Source: Charina bottae
Taxonomy: Eukaryota; Chordata; Lepidosauria; Squamata; Charinaidae
DNA: 64,000 nt
NCBI GenBank assembly: GCA_023362775.1
Contig: JALMGJ010000012.1
Location: forward strand, 23,901,001 to 23,965,000
Direction of reading: 5' to 3'
Shown here: in pieces, positions 1-13,229 of the stretch
Layout: the number at the start of each line of letters is the position of its first letter
How positions within the stretch are numbered: position 1 is the first letter of the stretch
Notes under the pieces: model-generated
The model's database searches: none
The model's input: only the letters and a program-made list of their open reading frames with translations
Told to the model about the DNA's origin: nothing
Translations under genes and position numbers: made by a program

Positions 1-330
1 TTGAAGCCTGAGACAGCTTATCTGTTCATTCAACAAGTTTTCTGGAGCCATTGTTTGCCTAATTACCTTATTTTTGAAAGAGACCCAATAGCCTTATTTC
101 AGTTCCACCTGCTCTCTGCTCATCCCGCACACTCAGATAGAAAAACTGAGAGAATAAATGCTGCCTTAGAACTATACCCGCATTTTTGTGTTAACTATTA
201 GCAATGCAACTGGCTAAAATTTTAACCAACATGGGATTTCTTATAATGTCTCCACTCAGATGTTACCACTTCAGGCCATTTATGGCTACTATATTGTCCT
301 GGTTTAGCTCCTAAATAAGGATTGACAAAT
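1..330 (+). mobile_element. Ty3/gypsy-type integrase remnant
   Basis: A 66-residue open frame runs from the window edge to 201 and has the spacing of the integrase core of Ty3-type LTR retrotransposons: a partner of the 'DRG.Q' strand, then a degraded HPQTDGQTER-like box (seen here as SDRKTERINAALE) followed by a FVNY-like stretch. Weaker similarity continues out of frame to about 330 (a 'QAIYGYY'-like segment). The copy is decayed: stops and frameshifts appear after 201 and no LTR is visible. Class assignment rests on motif resemblance only. Confidence 0.45.
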
Positions 331-1797
331 GCCTTCAAGACTGTGAAGGAAGACTTTTATAATATGACTTGTTTGACTGGACTGGGGAGTTGCTCATGTT
401 GATGTTTCCTATGGAACTTCAGAGAAGGACATCTTTTTAAACATCTACATTTCAGTGAATGCCCTCTTGAAAACATTGCAAAGCAGTCAGTATCTGGAGG
501 GAGAAACTTATTCTCTTACTTGGCAGAGTACAAACCTGCCCCAGAATAACTCTGATTCACTTCATCAGCTTTTTCCAAAGGGGCAAATAACTATGCAAGA
601 TATTCCTTGCTAAATCAACCCTTGCAAAGGGGAAGCAAGTTCTAGAGAAGGTGTTATATGGTCCTGGAACCCCTAAGGTTAAGGGATAATTTCTTTGACA
701 ATTAGAACATCTCATTTGATTTCCATAATATAATGTACTTGTTAGACACCCAGCTGGGGAGGTTGCATACTTAAAAACATTTTTAAAAAGGGATAAGTAA
801 TTTCATAATTTCAGATAAATGTATCCTTCGAAAGGTTTTAAAAGACTTTTTTTTTTTCAATCAGTGAAATGGTGAGAAAAGGAATACTTACAAGAAAATA
901 CCCAGGAATTGATTTTAAAAAATTAGAAGAAACTTTTTTTTCCCTAAACAAATATTTTGGAGACTGAGATGAAATGCTAGTTTTCCTTCCTTTTTTTGCT
1001 TTTCAAGGGTGTGTTTTTTCAAATGGAAATATTTCACAAAATTCTAGAATTATTAGCCATCTGGAGTGAGCATGCTGCAGTTTGCTTCAGTTATTTCTCA
1101 TGAACAAATGTATTTTGTAACTTTTCTATTTTTCACTATTTTGCTCTCGGTGACATAACCTTCTTCCTACGCAAAAGTTCTAAGTTGGGCTATGCACAAG
1201 GAGAAGAAAATGATCAGATTGTACATTTTGCTCCAGCAGAAAAAAGGTAATGCTATATTAAGAATATGAATCATGTTGTTCAGTGTTCAGAAGACTTCTA
1301 CTGTCTTATCATAACTTATGACACCTCTTTAAGACAGGTTAGTATTATTCCAAGCAAAATGAGAAAGAGGGTTTTCCTTAAACTGCCTAGGAAGATTTTT
1401 TGCCAGAGACAGGCTATATTGAGTATTCCTGTACCATTTGTACCATTTTATTAAACTATTGATGAAACTCTTCCTTCATTCTTTCTCTTTTTTTGCACGC
1501 TCTCATCTTGTCATTGGAGATCCAAGAGTTATAATGATATATACATCATTAATGTATTGAAATTATGCCACATTTGTCTTTCTGTGAATCTTTTCCATCT
1601 TCATATGCTATGATAATCTGTACTTATGGAAAATGACTTAAAACACTGATGCCCAAGTGACAATATAAAACCACTGTTTTGAGTTGGGCTACTAGTCTTT
1701 CTCGCTGAGCAGAGTCCTTTCCAACTGGAATAATTCTCAGCCATGGGTATTTCCAAGATATAGATGCAAGGCTGTGGAACTGGGGCCTTCTGCAGGG
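331..1797. other. Intronic DNA, nothing recognised
   Basis: AT-rich sequence with short homopolymer runs. No exon, RNA gene or identifiable repeat boundary was seen. The first part may be further decayed LTR-element sequence continuing from the integrase relic. Confidence 0.5.
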
Positions 1798-1806
1798 AAC
1801 ACTTAT

Positions 1807-2338
1807 AAGGGACGCGGTGGCTCAGCAGGTTAAACAGCTGAGCTGTAGGCTGCCGATCAGTAGGTCAGCAGTTCGAACCCCGCGTGACGAGGAGAGCTCT
1901 CGTCGCTAAGTCCTAGCTCCTGTCAACCCAGCAGTTCGAAAGCTTTGCAAGTAGATAAATGGGTACCACCTTAAAGTGGGCTAATTTGCTGGCGTCCTGT
2001 CGGGAAGTCGGCTCCGCCAGAGGAGAGGATCGGAGGATCAAAGGAAGATCAAATGCCGGTGGTGACGACGGACCCAGATGTGACAGCTACAGGATGTCAG
2101 CAGCCGGCTCAAGGCATCCTGGGAATTGTAGTCCAGAGCCTAAGAGAGTCGGTTCCTTTACCCCTCTCCCTTCACGAGCGGTGAATTGTATATATTTGGA
2201 ATTAATGTATAATTGAACTGTATATATATATGATTGTAAGCCGCCTAGAGTCCTCCACTAGGGAGGGGATAGGCGGGGTATAAATATCACTTAAATTAAA
2301 TAAATAAATAAATAAACAAACAAACAAACAAACAAACA
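1807..2338 (+). mobile_element. Composite tRNA-derived SINE with LINE-like 3' end
   Basis: The head carries tRNA-type pol III promoter boxes: A box near 1817 (GTGGCTCAGCAGGTT) and B box near 1868 (CAGCAGTTCGAACCCC). The body is unrelated to the other tRNA SINEs in this window. It ends in the LINE-type tail 'AAGCCGCCTAGAGTCC...GGATAGGCGGGGTATAAAT' followed by (AAAT)n/(AAAC)n. A 9-bp target duplication AACACTTAT flanks it (1798-1806 and 2339-2347), so both ends are defined. The tail resembles the L2-like ends at 54.3 kb, implying the LINE family that mobilised it. Confidence 0.8.
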
Positions 2339-2347
2339 AACACTTAT

Positions 2348-3422
2348 TCTCTGTCCCTGAGTTATTGCTTCTTCCTAAATTCTACCTCCCATTATTCATT
2401 ATTGCATCTTAATGCTCAGATTCTAACTTTGCTAAGCCTGTGCCACTGGGCAAAATGCAGGCACCGAGCTTGAAAGAAACATGAGTCATGGGAGAAGATG
2501 TGAATGGTATTGGAGACTCTAGTGTCTTATATTCCCACTGATGTCCCACCTCTGAATGAGACCTTACTCATTCGTCTTGCTGACATCTCTGCCTTTGCTG
2601 TCTAGAGCCAATTAACTCCAGTTTAGCAAAGTAATAATTAATAGGGAAAACCCACTCTTCCCCCCACATATATACTTTTGGGGTGTAATAGCATTACAGT
2701 TCCTCTGATGTGATATTCAAATTATGCCTAGATTTGGCATTTTGAAATGTAAAATGGCTAAAGTAGAGATCATTGTTATAAGGCCTGTGTGGAGTTATAG
2801 CCACCAGTGAAAATATAATACGTTTCTCGGAAGCATAATTATTTAATTTTGCTCCATCAGTAGTCTTTCCAGCTGAATCTCAATAAAGACACAATTGACT
2901 CATTTTAGCAGGTAGTCAAATTTATCAAAGGAGGCTGTTATGGACTTTGCAGAATATGCAGGGTGGATAGGTCAGCTTTCTCATTTCCAAACAGAAGGAT
3001 AATTAATCCACATATTAACAGAACTTTTTCCATATGGATGGACTTCATGTAATTGCCATAGCATCTCTAATGAGGGAGCTCATTGGTTGAATGCATGAAT
3101 GACACAGTCCTTTCAAACTGAGAAACAGTAATTTCACATTCTGATGTGGGAAAGGATTATGTAAATGGTTCAACACTCATCATTTCTCTTTGCAGAACTG
3201 AGAGAATTTGGCTATGAGGCAAGGAACTCCCATACCATTCTGGTAGCAGAGAAAGCTTGCAATATGCTATTACTATTAATTAATCTCCATATTTTTATTA
3301 GAACTATTTGTAGAAAGGGAAAACACTAATACATAATTTGATTCCTCACATTATTCTTCTAATAAATGTGTGATGAGAGAAAATTGGTATAACGTAAAGG
3401 GAAGGTTTGTATGTTTTTAAAG
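2348..3422. other. Intronic DNA, nothing recognised
   Basis: AT-rich, single-copy-looking sequence. No exon-like frame with splice sites and no repeat ends seen. Confidence 0.5.
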
Positions 3423-3430
3423 GCGTAATG

Positions 3431-3776
3431 CAGGGCTTTCTAAAGTGCCGCCGCTGGCGACACACTGGCGGCGGTGGCCGTGGCAGCGCGTCACGCACGC
3501 GCACGGCGGTGGCGCGGTGGGGAGGTGCACGGCGGCGGCGCAGGGGGGCGTGCAGTGGCACGCGTGTGCACGGCGGCGGCGCAGGGGGGCGTGCGGCGGT
3601 GCGCGCATGTATGGCAGCGGCGGCAGCGGCAGCAGCCTCCGCTAAAACACGGAAGCCGCGGCACTGCCGCGGCCGCCGTGCACGCGCGCGCCGCCGCTTC
3701 TGGGTGGTGTGGCGACACACCACGCTGTGTGTGGCAACACACTTTTGTGTCGCGACACACAGTTTGGAAAGCTGTG
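3431..3776 (+). mobile_element. Non-autonomous hAT-type DNA transposon, GC-rich (copy 1)
   Basis: The 346-bp element is bounded by a perfect 8-bp target duplication GCGTAATG (3423-3430 and 3777-3784), the hallmark of hAT transposition. Terminal inverted repeats are imperfect: CAGGGCTTTCTAAAGTG at the left, and CACAGCTTTCCAAACTGTG read inward from the right. The interior is very GC- and CpG-rich, with GGCGGC runs. The right subterminal region has GTGTCGCGACAC-type palindromes. It encodes no transposase; the overlapping long ORFs on both strands are composition artefacts. Related copies lie at 24053-24390 and 39232-39541. Confidence 0.88.
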
Positions 3777-3784
3777 GCGTAATG

Positions 3785-6671
<2,887 letters not shown>

Positions 6672-6684
6672 TTGGAGAGATATA

Positions 6685-7026
6685 AAAGGTAAAGGTCCCC
6701 CCCCCACACACACACATCTGTGCAGTCGTGTCCAACTCTAGGGGCCGGTGCTCATCTCTGTTTGTTAGCTGAAGAGCCAGCGCTGTCCGAAGACGCTTCC
6801 GCGGTCATGTGGCTGGCATGACGCACGCGGAATGCTGTTACCTACCCACCAAAGTGGTGCCTATTAATCTACTTGCATTTGCGTGCTTTCGAATTGCTAG
6901 GTTGGCAAGAGCTGGGGCTAGTGCAGGAGCTCACTCCATCACGCAGGACTAGGGATTCGAACCTCCGAACTTGCGATTTTCCAATCGACAAGCCTGGCAT
7001 CTTACCCGCCGAGCCACCACGCCCCT
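6685..7026 (-). mobile_element. tRNA-derived SINE, family 1
   Basis: Read on the minus strand the element starts GGGGCGTGGTGGCTCGGCGG (A box) with a B box GGTTCGAATCCCTAG. It runs through the body shared with copies at 22642, 51489 and 62941, and ends in an AGGTAAAGG-complement tail. A 13-bp target duplication TTGGAGAGATATA (6672-6684 and 7027-7039) fixes the ends and shows a retrotransposed, full-length insertion. A C-run and (CA)n expansion sits near the 3' end at about 6697-6716. Confidence 0.9.
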
Positions 7027-7149
7027 TTGGAGAGATATAGAGAGTGCCTAAAAGCACTTAACTTTGGCAGTATTATATAAATAACATCATAATAGTGTTG
7101 TATAAAACACACACACACACACACAGAGTGTATACAGTATTTACAGCAT

Positions 7150-7366
7150 ATATATAGCCTTCAAGTTAGTCTTGACTCCTGGCAGCTACATGGTTAAGAC
7201 CCTGCAATTTTTGTTGGCAACATTTTTAGAAGTGGTTTGTCATTGCCTCCTTCCTAGGGCTGAGAGAGAGGGACTGGCTCAAAGTTTCCCAGCTGGAGTT
7301 TGGCCTCAGGCAGGACTAGAACTTACAGTCTCTGACTTTTAGTCCAATGTCTTTAATTACTACCCT
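7150..7366 (-). mobile_element. tRNA-derived SINE, family 2 (decayed)
   Basis: The minus strand shows the body of the same family as 28072-28300: the 'AGCTGGG...CTCTCTCTCAGCCCTAGGAAG' block followed by 'GGCAATGACAAACCACTTCT'. The B-box region reads TAAGTTCTAGTCCTGCC. The tRNA-like head is partly degraded by substitutions around 7340-7366. Confidence 0.65.
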
Positions 7367-7385
7367 TATTTTTATAGGGAAAAGA

Positions 7386-7390
7386 AAGAA

Positions 7391-7477
<87 letters not shown>

Positions 7478-7614
7478 AAGAAAGAAGGAAGGAAGGAAGG
7501 AAGGAAGGAAGGAAGGAAGGAAGGAAGGAAGGAAGGAAGGAAGAGGAAGGAAGGAAGGAAGGAAGGAAGGAAGGAAGGAAGGAAGGAAGGAAGGAAGGAA
7601 GGAAGGAAGGAAGG
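7386..7614 (+). repeat. Large purine microsatellite: (GA)n, (GAAA)n, (GGAA)n
   Basis: About 230 bp of pure purine on the plus strand: (AG)n to about 7473, a short AAAG stretch, then (GGAA)n to 7614 with one AGAGG interruption near 7542. The long ORFs in all frames here are repeat artefacts (poly Arg-Glu, Ser-Leu, Lys-Glu-Gly-Arg). Confidence 0.97.
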
Positions 7615-8085
7615 ATATAAATACAGAAATGAGTCCTGAAGCAAAACGAGCTGAGAACAACCATCTCTACCAATAAAAAAAATATCCAGGGATTACTGCC
7701 AAATCTTAGTAAACAACCTCTTTCTTCCTTTATCCAAATAATGCTAACCCTGATCCTCGCACATAAAGAAGGAGCCTACCAGCAAGTGTTATTGGGTTGG
7801 GACATAAGCTAGAAGCCTAATCAATTTATTCATTTTCTTATCCTCCATTTTGCTTCACATCCAAAGAGAGAGCTCTGAACTATTGATTCAAATGAGACTT
7901 CATATTTCAGTTGATGGTGAGCTATAAACCTTAAATCTAACTGGATTTCAAATGAATAATTGAACATTCTTTGGTGTTACACAACCAGTCTTCATGGAGG
8001 GGGCTAAATCTTTTGCTACCTTTATTTCCATACTGGGAAGGAAATCTTAAAAGTACACTTCTAATTAAGGAAGGTCACCGGATGG
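7615..8085. other. Intronic DNA, nothing recognised
   Basis: No repeat ends or coding exon recognised. Confidence 0.5.
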
Positions 8086-8260
8086 TAGAAAGTGGCCTTG
8101 TATGAAGTCAAACCATTGCTCAGTTCTGGTCACACTGATTGCCAGTTGTATTTCAGGGTTTCAGGCAGAGTTTTTCTTTGTCAAAACTGCCAATGCCAAA
8201 AATTAAGCCTGAGACCCACAGCATGTAGAGCATGCAGTAGAGATCATCAACTGCGGTCCC
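8086..8260 (-). mobile_element. tRNA-derived SINE relic, family 3
   Basis: The plus strand shows the antisense 3' part: 'AGTGGCCTTGTATGAAGTCA', 'CCATTGCTCAGT', 'TTTCAGGGTTTCAGGCAGAG', then a degraded tRNA-like head with GCATGTAGAGCATGCAGTAG. This is the order known for a common reptilian SINE whose antisense ends in a tRNA-like 'GCTCTACCACTGAGCTA'. Heavily mutated. Confidence 0.55.
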
Positions 8261-9070
8261 AGGACCATCTTGGTCCTTGGCCTCAGCTTGTATGGCCTTC
8301 AAAAGTCTTTTGCAAAAACCTAATTAGGATCCTTGGCAAGAGGAATTTATCCCATTGCCAGCAGTCTGCAATGTTATTTGGAAAAAGAAACAGAGTCAAA
8401 AAAGGCATCAAAAAGAAAAGAAAAGGATAGAGAAAGAGAAAGGAACATCAGATAGAAAGATAATGGGGAACTGGGGGCTCCATGTAGCTTTGGTACTCCA
8501 TATTGCTCATTTCGGCTGGTTCAGTTTAAGGCAAATTATGTCTTCAATGTGGCCAGAGGGTATGGTGAGGGCTACATACAGCAGACTGGATATCAGGGGC
8601 ACATACTGCATGCAGTTCAAAAAGCCCCTACAGCCCTGATACAGTTTGGTCAGTGCTTGGGTTGAAAACTGAGAGTCACCTTCTCCTGCAGCATTGGCCT
8701 GAAGAGTTCAAGGTGACCTTAGGAAAATTGGGAGGTCTTTTCCCTGTAGTGAAGCAAATCAGCTGGCTTCCACAGTCCAAACTGCTTCACGGAGGCAAAT
8801 CCACCTTGCTTTGTGCAGACCTACTAGAAGTGCCTTAGACCTCTGTGAAGCTTAAGACACTCATTTCACCCTTTAAAGCCCTTTGTCTCCCCAAAGAAAT
8901 CTACAGTTTTCAGCGACTTTTACTCTGGGAACTACAGTTGGGCTAATGGATCCACATACAGCTCACCATGGCCTTGTAGTGTCAGCAGGCAATTCATGAC
9001 CCATTGCTTAATACCAATCGAAGAGAATTGCTTCATTCATTGCTTAATTTTACATTAATCCTAGAAAGAG
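8261..9070. other. Intronic DNA, nothing recognised
   Basis: Contains short ORFs of up to 112 codons without splice context, domain or family resemblance. Considered non-coding. Confidence 0.5.
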
Positions 9071-9113
9071 GGAATCATCATCATCATCATCATCATCACC
9101 ACCACCACCACAA
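9071..9113 (+). repeat. (ATC)n/(ACC)n microsatellite
   Basis: Nine ATC-type units grade into five CAC units. Confidence 0.9.
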
Positions 9114-9139
9114 AGAGAACAGGTAGGCTGGACTATGCT

Positions 9140-9262
9140 ATCATTAGATAGATACAGAGCTGGCTGAAAAACCACACCCTGTGAACTTATGCCATTGCTC
9201 CCATGTCAAGCTGGAGCACGTCTTGAAGGGCTCCATTCTAAGTCCTGTGCGGTTCTCTCTCT
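9140..9262 (+). mobile_element. CR1 LINE fragment, left part
   Basis: The sequence around 9155-9255 matches the CR1 order 'gagctggctgaaaaaccaca', then 'cttgaagggctccattc' and 'agtcctgtgcggttct'. It continues in register as the CR1 sequence resuming at about 9851. It is cut by a dinucleotide array and an R4-type LINE end. Confidence 0.6.
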
Positions 9263-9263
9263 A

Positions 9264-9319
9264 TATGTATCTATGTATGTATGTATGTGTATGTATGTAT
9301 ATATACTCTGTGTGTGTGT

Positions 9320-9351
<32 letters not shown>

Positions 9352-9362
9352 GTATATATATG

Positions 9363-9434
<72 letters not shown>

Positions 9435-9485
9435 CACACACACACACACACACATACATACATACATACATACAGTCTGTGTGTG
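9264..9485. repeat. Palindromic TG/TA/CA microsatellite block
   Basis: (GTAT)n, (TG)n, (TA)n, (CA)n, (CATATA)n, (CA)n and (CATA)n follow each other. The left half is TG-rich and the right half CA-rich, so the block is self-complementary. ORFs in all six frames here are artefacts. Confidence 0.95.
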
Positions 9486-9487
9486 TG

Positions 9488-9850
9488 TATTGTGGTAGTA
9501 GACAAGGACCAGAAGACAGCAATGGTGATAGATGTGGAGGTGCCAAGTGACAGCAACATCAGGAAGAAGGAGTATGAGAAGCTGGAGAAGTACCAGGGCC
9601 TGAAGGAGGAACTGGAGAGGATGTGGAAAGTGAAGGCCAAAGTGGTCCCAGTGGTGGTAGGAACACTTGGGGCTGTGACTCCTAAGTTGGGAGAGTGGCT
9701 CCAACAGATCCCAGAAGCATCATGAGTGCAGTGCTAGGAACAGCTAAGATACTGCGCAGGACCCTCAAACTCCCAAGCCTCTGGTAGAGGATCTGAGGTT
9801 GAGGAAGACACATACCACCCATAGGGGTGAGAAGCGATTTTTTTTTTTAT
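9488..9850 (+). mobile_element. 3' end of an R4-type (restriction-like endonuclease) LINE
   Basis: The frame at about 9490-9720 encodes VVVDKDQKTAMVIDV, then EKLEKYQGLKEEL, a WKVKAKVVPVVVGTLG block and LGEWLQQIPE. This is the C-terminal region after the PD motif of LINEs that carry a restriction-like endonuclease. The 3' end 'CATACCACCCATAGGGGTGA' plus a T-run ends at about 9850. It is 5'-truncated at the microsatellite and inserted in CR1. A related but different family occurs at 37.6-39.6 kb. Confidence 0.75.
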
Positions 9851-10700
9851 GAATGACTTTGATGAGAAATCATAGAAAATGCAATACAATTTATCAAATG
9901 TCCAAATGAAACAATGTTAGGAGAGATAGCAAACACTTTAGAGGACAGTATTGAGATTCAAGAGGATCTTGACCAGCTGGAACAATGATCAAGAATAATT
10001 TCAACAGCGATCGATGCAAAAACCTACATTTGAGTGGAAAGTCAAAGGCATGAGTATAAGGTGGAGGTGGACATATTGGACAGCAGTACATGCAAAAAGG
10101 ATCAGAGTATGTTGATGGATCAAATGAAATCCTAGGCTGCATTATGAAATGTTAAGATGAAGAGAAGTCACTGTTCTTCTCTATTTTGGGTTGGTCACAC
10201 CACACCTGGTTTTGTATCTAGCTCTGGGGACCATATTTTAGGCAGAACATTGACAAGCTGGAGTGTCCAGAGGATAGCAATCAAGATGATAAAGGGTCTG
10301 GAAGAAAAAAAAATGAGGAACAGCTGGAGACACGGAGTATGTTTAACCTGGAAAAGTGAAGACATGGGGAAACATGATAGCTGTTTTCAAGTGTCTGACG
10401 GCATTTCAGGTAGAAGACAGGGCAGAAGTGTTCTTGTTCCACAAGACAGGATACAAAACAATAGGTTTAAAATACAAGGAAGTAAATTTTAGTTGAACAT
10501 GAGGAAAAAACCCTAAAAGTAACACCTGTTCAACAATGGAACAGCTGTCTTAGTATGGTAGCCTCTCCTTCACTTTATTTAAAGGCTGGATGTCCACCTG
10601 TTGGAGTTGCTATAACAGTGGATTTCTTCACTGGAGAGATGGTTGCACTAGATGATCTCCAAGATCTTTTCCAACCCTTACATTCTATGTCTCTATGAAT
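9851..10700 (+). mobile_element. CR1 LINE, 3' part
   Basis: Degraded CR1 reverse-transcriptase C-terminus and 3' UTR: 'gaccatattttaggcagaac', 'ggagtgtccagaggatagca', 'gataaagggtctgg', 'gatgatctccaagatctttt', ending in the CR1-type tail 'TTCTATGTCTCTATGAA' at about 10700. Several frameshifts and stops are present, so the copy is old. Confidence 0.8.
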
Positions 10701-12078
10701 CTTGTGGATGGATTTTTGCTGAAGTACTTGGCCAGTCTAAAAGTGGAGAAAGCATAAGCTTGAGAGACTGACATCCTTGATATGAAATTCCATATTTCAT
10801 TTCAATTTATAATCCTGGACATGCTGAGGATGATTAATCCTATTATTTAAATGCCAAATGAATCAATATTACTTATTTTACAATACTGCTCAATGATTCC
10901 CTACCCCCATATTTTGTAATTACTTTTATGTCCTACATTGATACATTTGGTTAATGTTACTAATGAGATGGATGGCATGTTCACTGCCAGCAAAAGAAGC
11001 TTACTTTTTTTTAAAAAAAAATGGCCTGATGAATAACTGGAGCAGTTATTCATTCATAACACTCGAGGGTGATCAGATCATTCTCCCAGCATTATTCATT
11101 GTACTGGCATTCACTACACCCTTACTGGCTGAGCAGAAATAATTTGGTATGCGTGGAGATGGATACAGAGATTTATTCACAAAATTTCCACAATTAGCTT
11201 TTTGACTAAGAACTTGATTTGCAAGGAACTGGTTTGCACAAGGCCCCTTCCCACAATTGTGCATAAGAGTGAAAGGAAGGGGAGTTGTTTCTATAGCAAC
11301 ATGGCTGCCCACTTTCTCCTGTCCTTTGGTAAGAGAAGTCCAATTAATGTTTTCATTGTTATGAGTCATTAGAGAGAAGGGGTCTAAAAAGCCAACAGCT
11401 TCTTTTCTACAAACTCAAACCCTACCCACCCAACCTTACTCATTAATCCCCATTACCCATTCCTGAATGACATCTGCAGGTAAAATAACTCATTTGAGCA
11501 GCTTCTTTTATGAAATGCAAATGGCCCATGATGGATCACGCGATGCCAGTTAGGAAAAAATAATGTGTGTACCTCACAACAGAATCTTGTTAGATATTTG
11601 GAAATAATGCTGATATGTATATCTCTTTTTTTTTTTTAAAAAAAAAAGATGAACTAATAAATACAAAGAGATGCTTGGGTATATTTCAACAACTAGAGAA
11701 AACAAATCAATTCAATTTAGCAGGCCATGTCAAAAGTAGAGGCAAGACAGAAGTCCATCTGATTAAAGTGGGCTTCACTTTCTTTTGAAAGCAATTGCCT
11801 TACTCCTAAACTTGAATGGAAAACCTTTCAGTGGCCACTGAACATGGATGGGTGGGCTGATGGCCTCAGAAAAGATGACACATGGGGGCTACAGTGCTTC
11901 CTCCCTTCCTCCCTTCAGTACCTTTTAAGGGTCTTGCTGTGTAAGAAATGATGAGTCAGCTGTTTAGAATAGTGCTTGGATGCTTTGAAGGAGATGGTGG
12001 TGATCACCGTCCATTGCAGGAAGGGAGCTGAAGACATCAGAAGGTGTGATGGAATGTGTCTATGAAGGGGGAGGTGAT
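10701..12078. other. Intronic DNA, nothing recognised
   Basis: AT-rich with homopolymer T/A runs near 11010 and 11630. No family recognised. Confidence 0.5.
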
Positions 12079-12500
12079 GTGATGGACTACGGTAACACAG
12101 CTGGTTCTCAGGAAGGAGGAAGCACATTCCAAGGATGGGAGCGAGATAAGAGAAAACACAGTCTGGAGCTGGAATGTGGGAAGACTAAGAGGTTCAGAAT
12201 AGCCACTCTTGAGTCTGGCAAGATTGATGTCAGGCCCAGCCCAAGAACGATAAGGAATCAATCCAGCCAAACTCCAGTTCTTTCTTTGCTCACACCGTAT
12301 AGACAGAATCTTGCCAGACTATAGCTACTCTACCTAACCTAAGGGGAAATAACCTGGGAAGGCTCTAGGGTGGGGCTACTCTGGACCTTTTAGTCTTCCC
12401 ACATTCCAGCTCCAGACTGTATTTTCTCTTATCTGTTTCCCCTCCAGGGAATGTGCTCCCTCCTTCCTGAGAACCAGCTGCGTTACTGTAGTCCATCACA
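12079..12500. repeat. Fold-back element with about 125-bp inverted arms
   Basis: Left arm about 12079-12206 and right arm about 12376-12500 are inverted copies (starting GTGATGGACTAC and ending GTAGTCCATCAC), differing at scattered positions. A second, inner inverted pair is AGTCTGGCAAGATT (12214-12227) and AATCTTGCCAGACT (12307-12320). No target duplication or family was identified. Confidence 0.75.
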
Positions 12501-12960
12501 GAAGCTACAAATAAGGTTTGAAGATGCCAAGGGATATTGTGGAGCAACCAGAAAATGTCAGAAGTCCTGACCCATGAGGAATGGTGTTTGGAGTGGCTCA
12601 GGTGGTGATAGAGTACTAGCAGTGGTGGAGGAGAATGTGAAAATGCCCAGAGTGCTGGAAGAAGTGTATAGAAATAAAGAATGCTTTCCGCACTCCCAGA
12701 ATACTGGCAGGGGATCTGGAAGACCAAAGCACTGGTAGCATGCACTGAGGAAATGCAAGTGGGTACAAGGATACAGAGTGTTGGCAGCAGATCTGGAATG
12801 CTGAGAGAGTCATATAGGAACACAGAACATGCACCAGCAGGTATGTAGTTGGCTGAGCCGGACCAGCTATGAGAAAAGCCCAGAGCATGAGCTGTGGGCA
12901 CAGAATATTGGCAGGGGCATGTGGAGGCCATGAACAATTGGCCAAGAGGGTGTTGATATC
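12501..12960. repeat. Degenerate tandem-like region
   Basis: Loose repetition of a theme like 'AGNACTGGCAGGGGATCTGGA' (around 12650, 12705, 12780, 12905). The 190-codon minus-strand ORF spanning it has biased composition and no recognisable domain, so it is not called as a gene. Confidence 0.4.
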
Positions 12961-12961
12961 A

Positions 12962-13022
12962 CCACATAAATGTTGTAACTTACACAACTGCATCAGACAC
13001 CAGGATCACAACATTTATGTGG
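12962..13022. repeat. Perfect 15-bp stem-loop
   Basis: CCACATAAATGTTGT (12962-12976) pairs exactly with ACAACATTTATGTGG (13008-13022) across a 31-nt loop. It sits immediately before the pyrimidine tract. Confidence 0.8.
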
Positions 13023-13037
13023 CGATGCACCATTCAT

Positions 13038-13229
13038 TCCCTTCCCTTCCCTTCCCTTCCCTTCCCTTCCCTTCCCTTCCCTTCCCTTCCCTTCCCTTCC
13101 CTTCCCTTCCCTTCCCTTCCCTTCCCTTCCCTTCCCTTCCCTTCCCTTCCTCCCTCCCTCCCTTCCTTCCTTCCTTCCTTCCTTCCTTCCTTCCTTCCTT
13201 CCTTCCTTCCTTCCTTCCTTCCTTCCTTC
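13038..13229 (+). repeat. Pyrimidine microsatellite (CCCTT)n then (CTTC)n
   Basis: About 190 bp of almost pure pyrimidine on the plus strand: a pentanucleotide array to about 13150, a short TCCC bridge, then a tetranucleotide array to 13229. ORFs here are artefacts. Confidence 0.97.

Noticed and set aside
1810..1880. Functional tRNA gene
   Set aside because: A and B boxes belong to a SINE head; no cloverleaf with intact acceptor stem and the body continues as SINE. The same holds for the heads at 7.0, 22.6, 28.3, 51.8 and 63.3 kb.
7316..7676. Arg-Glu and Ser-Leu repeat proteins
   Set aside because: Translation of purine microsatellites.
9181..9725. 178-codon ORF joining a dinucleotide array to a LINE fragment
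   Set aside because: First part is a microsatellite translation; only the second half is real LINE coding.
12365..12937. 190-codon minus-strand ORF
   Set aside because: Lies across a degenerate tandem region and a fold-back arm; no domain and no splice signals. Absence of similarity could not be tested without a search.
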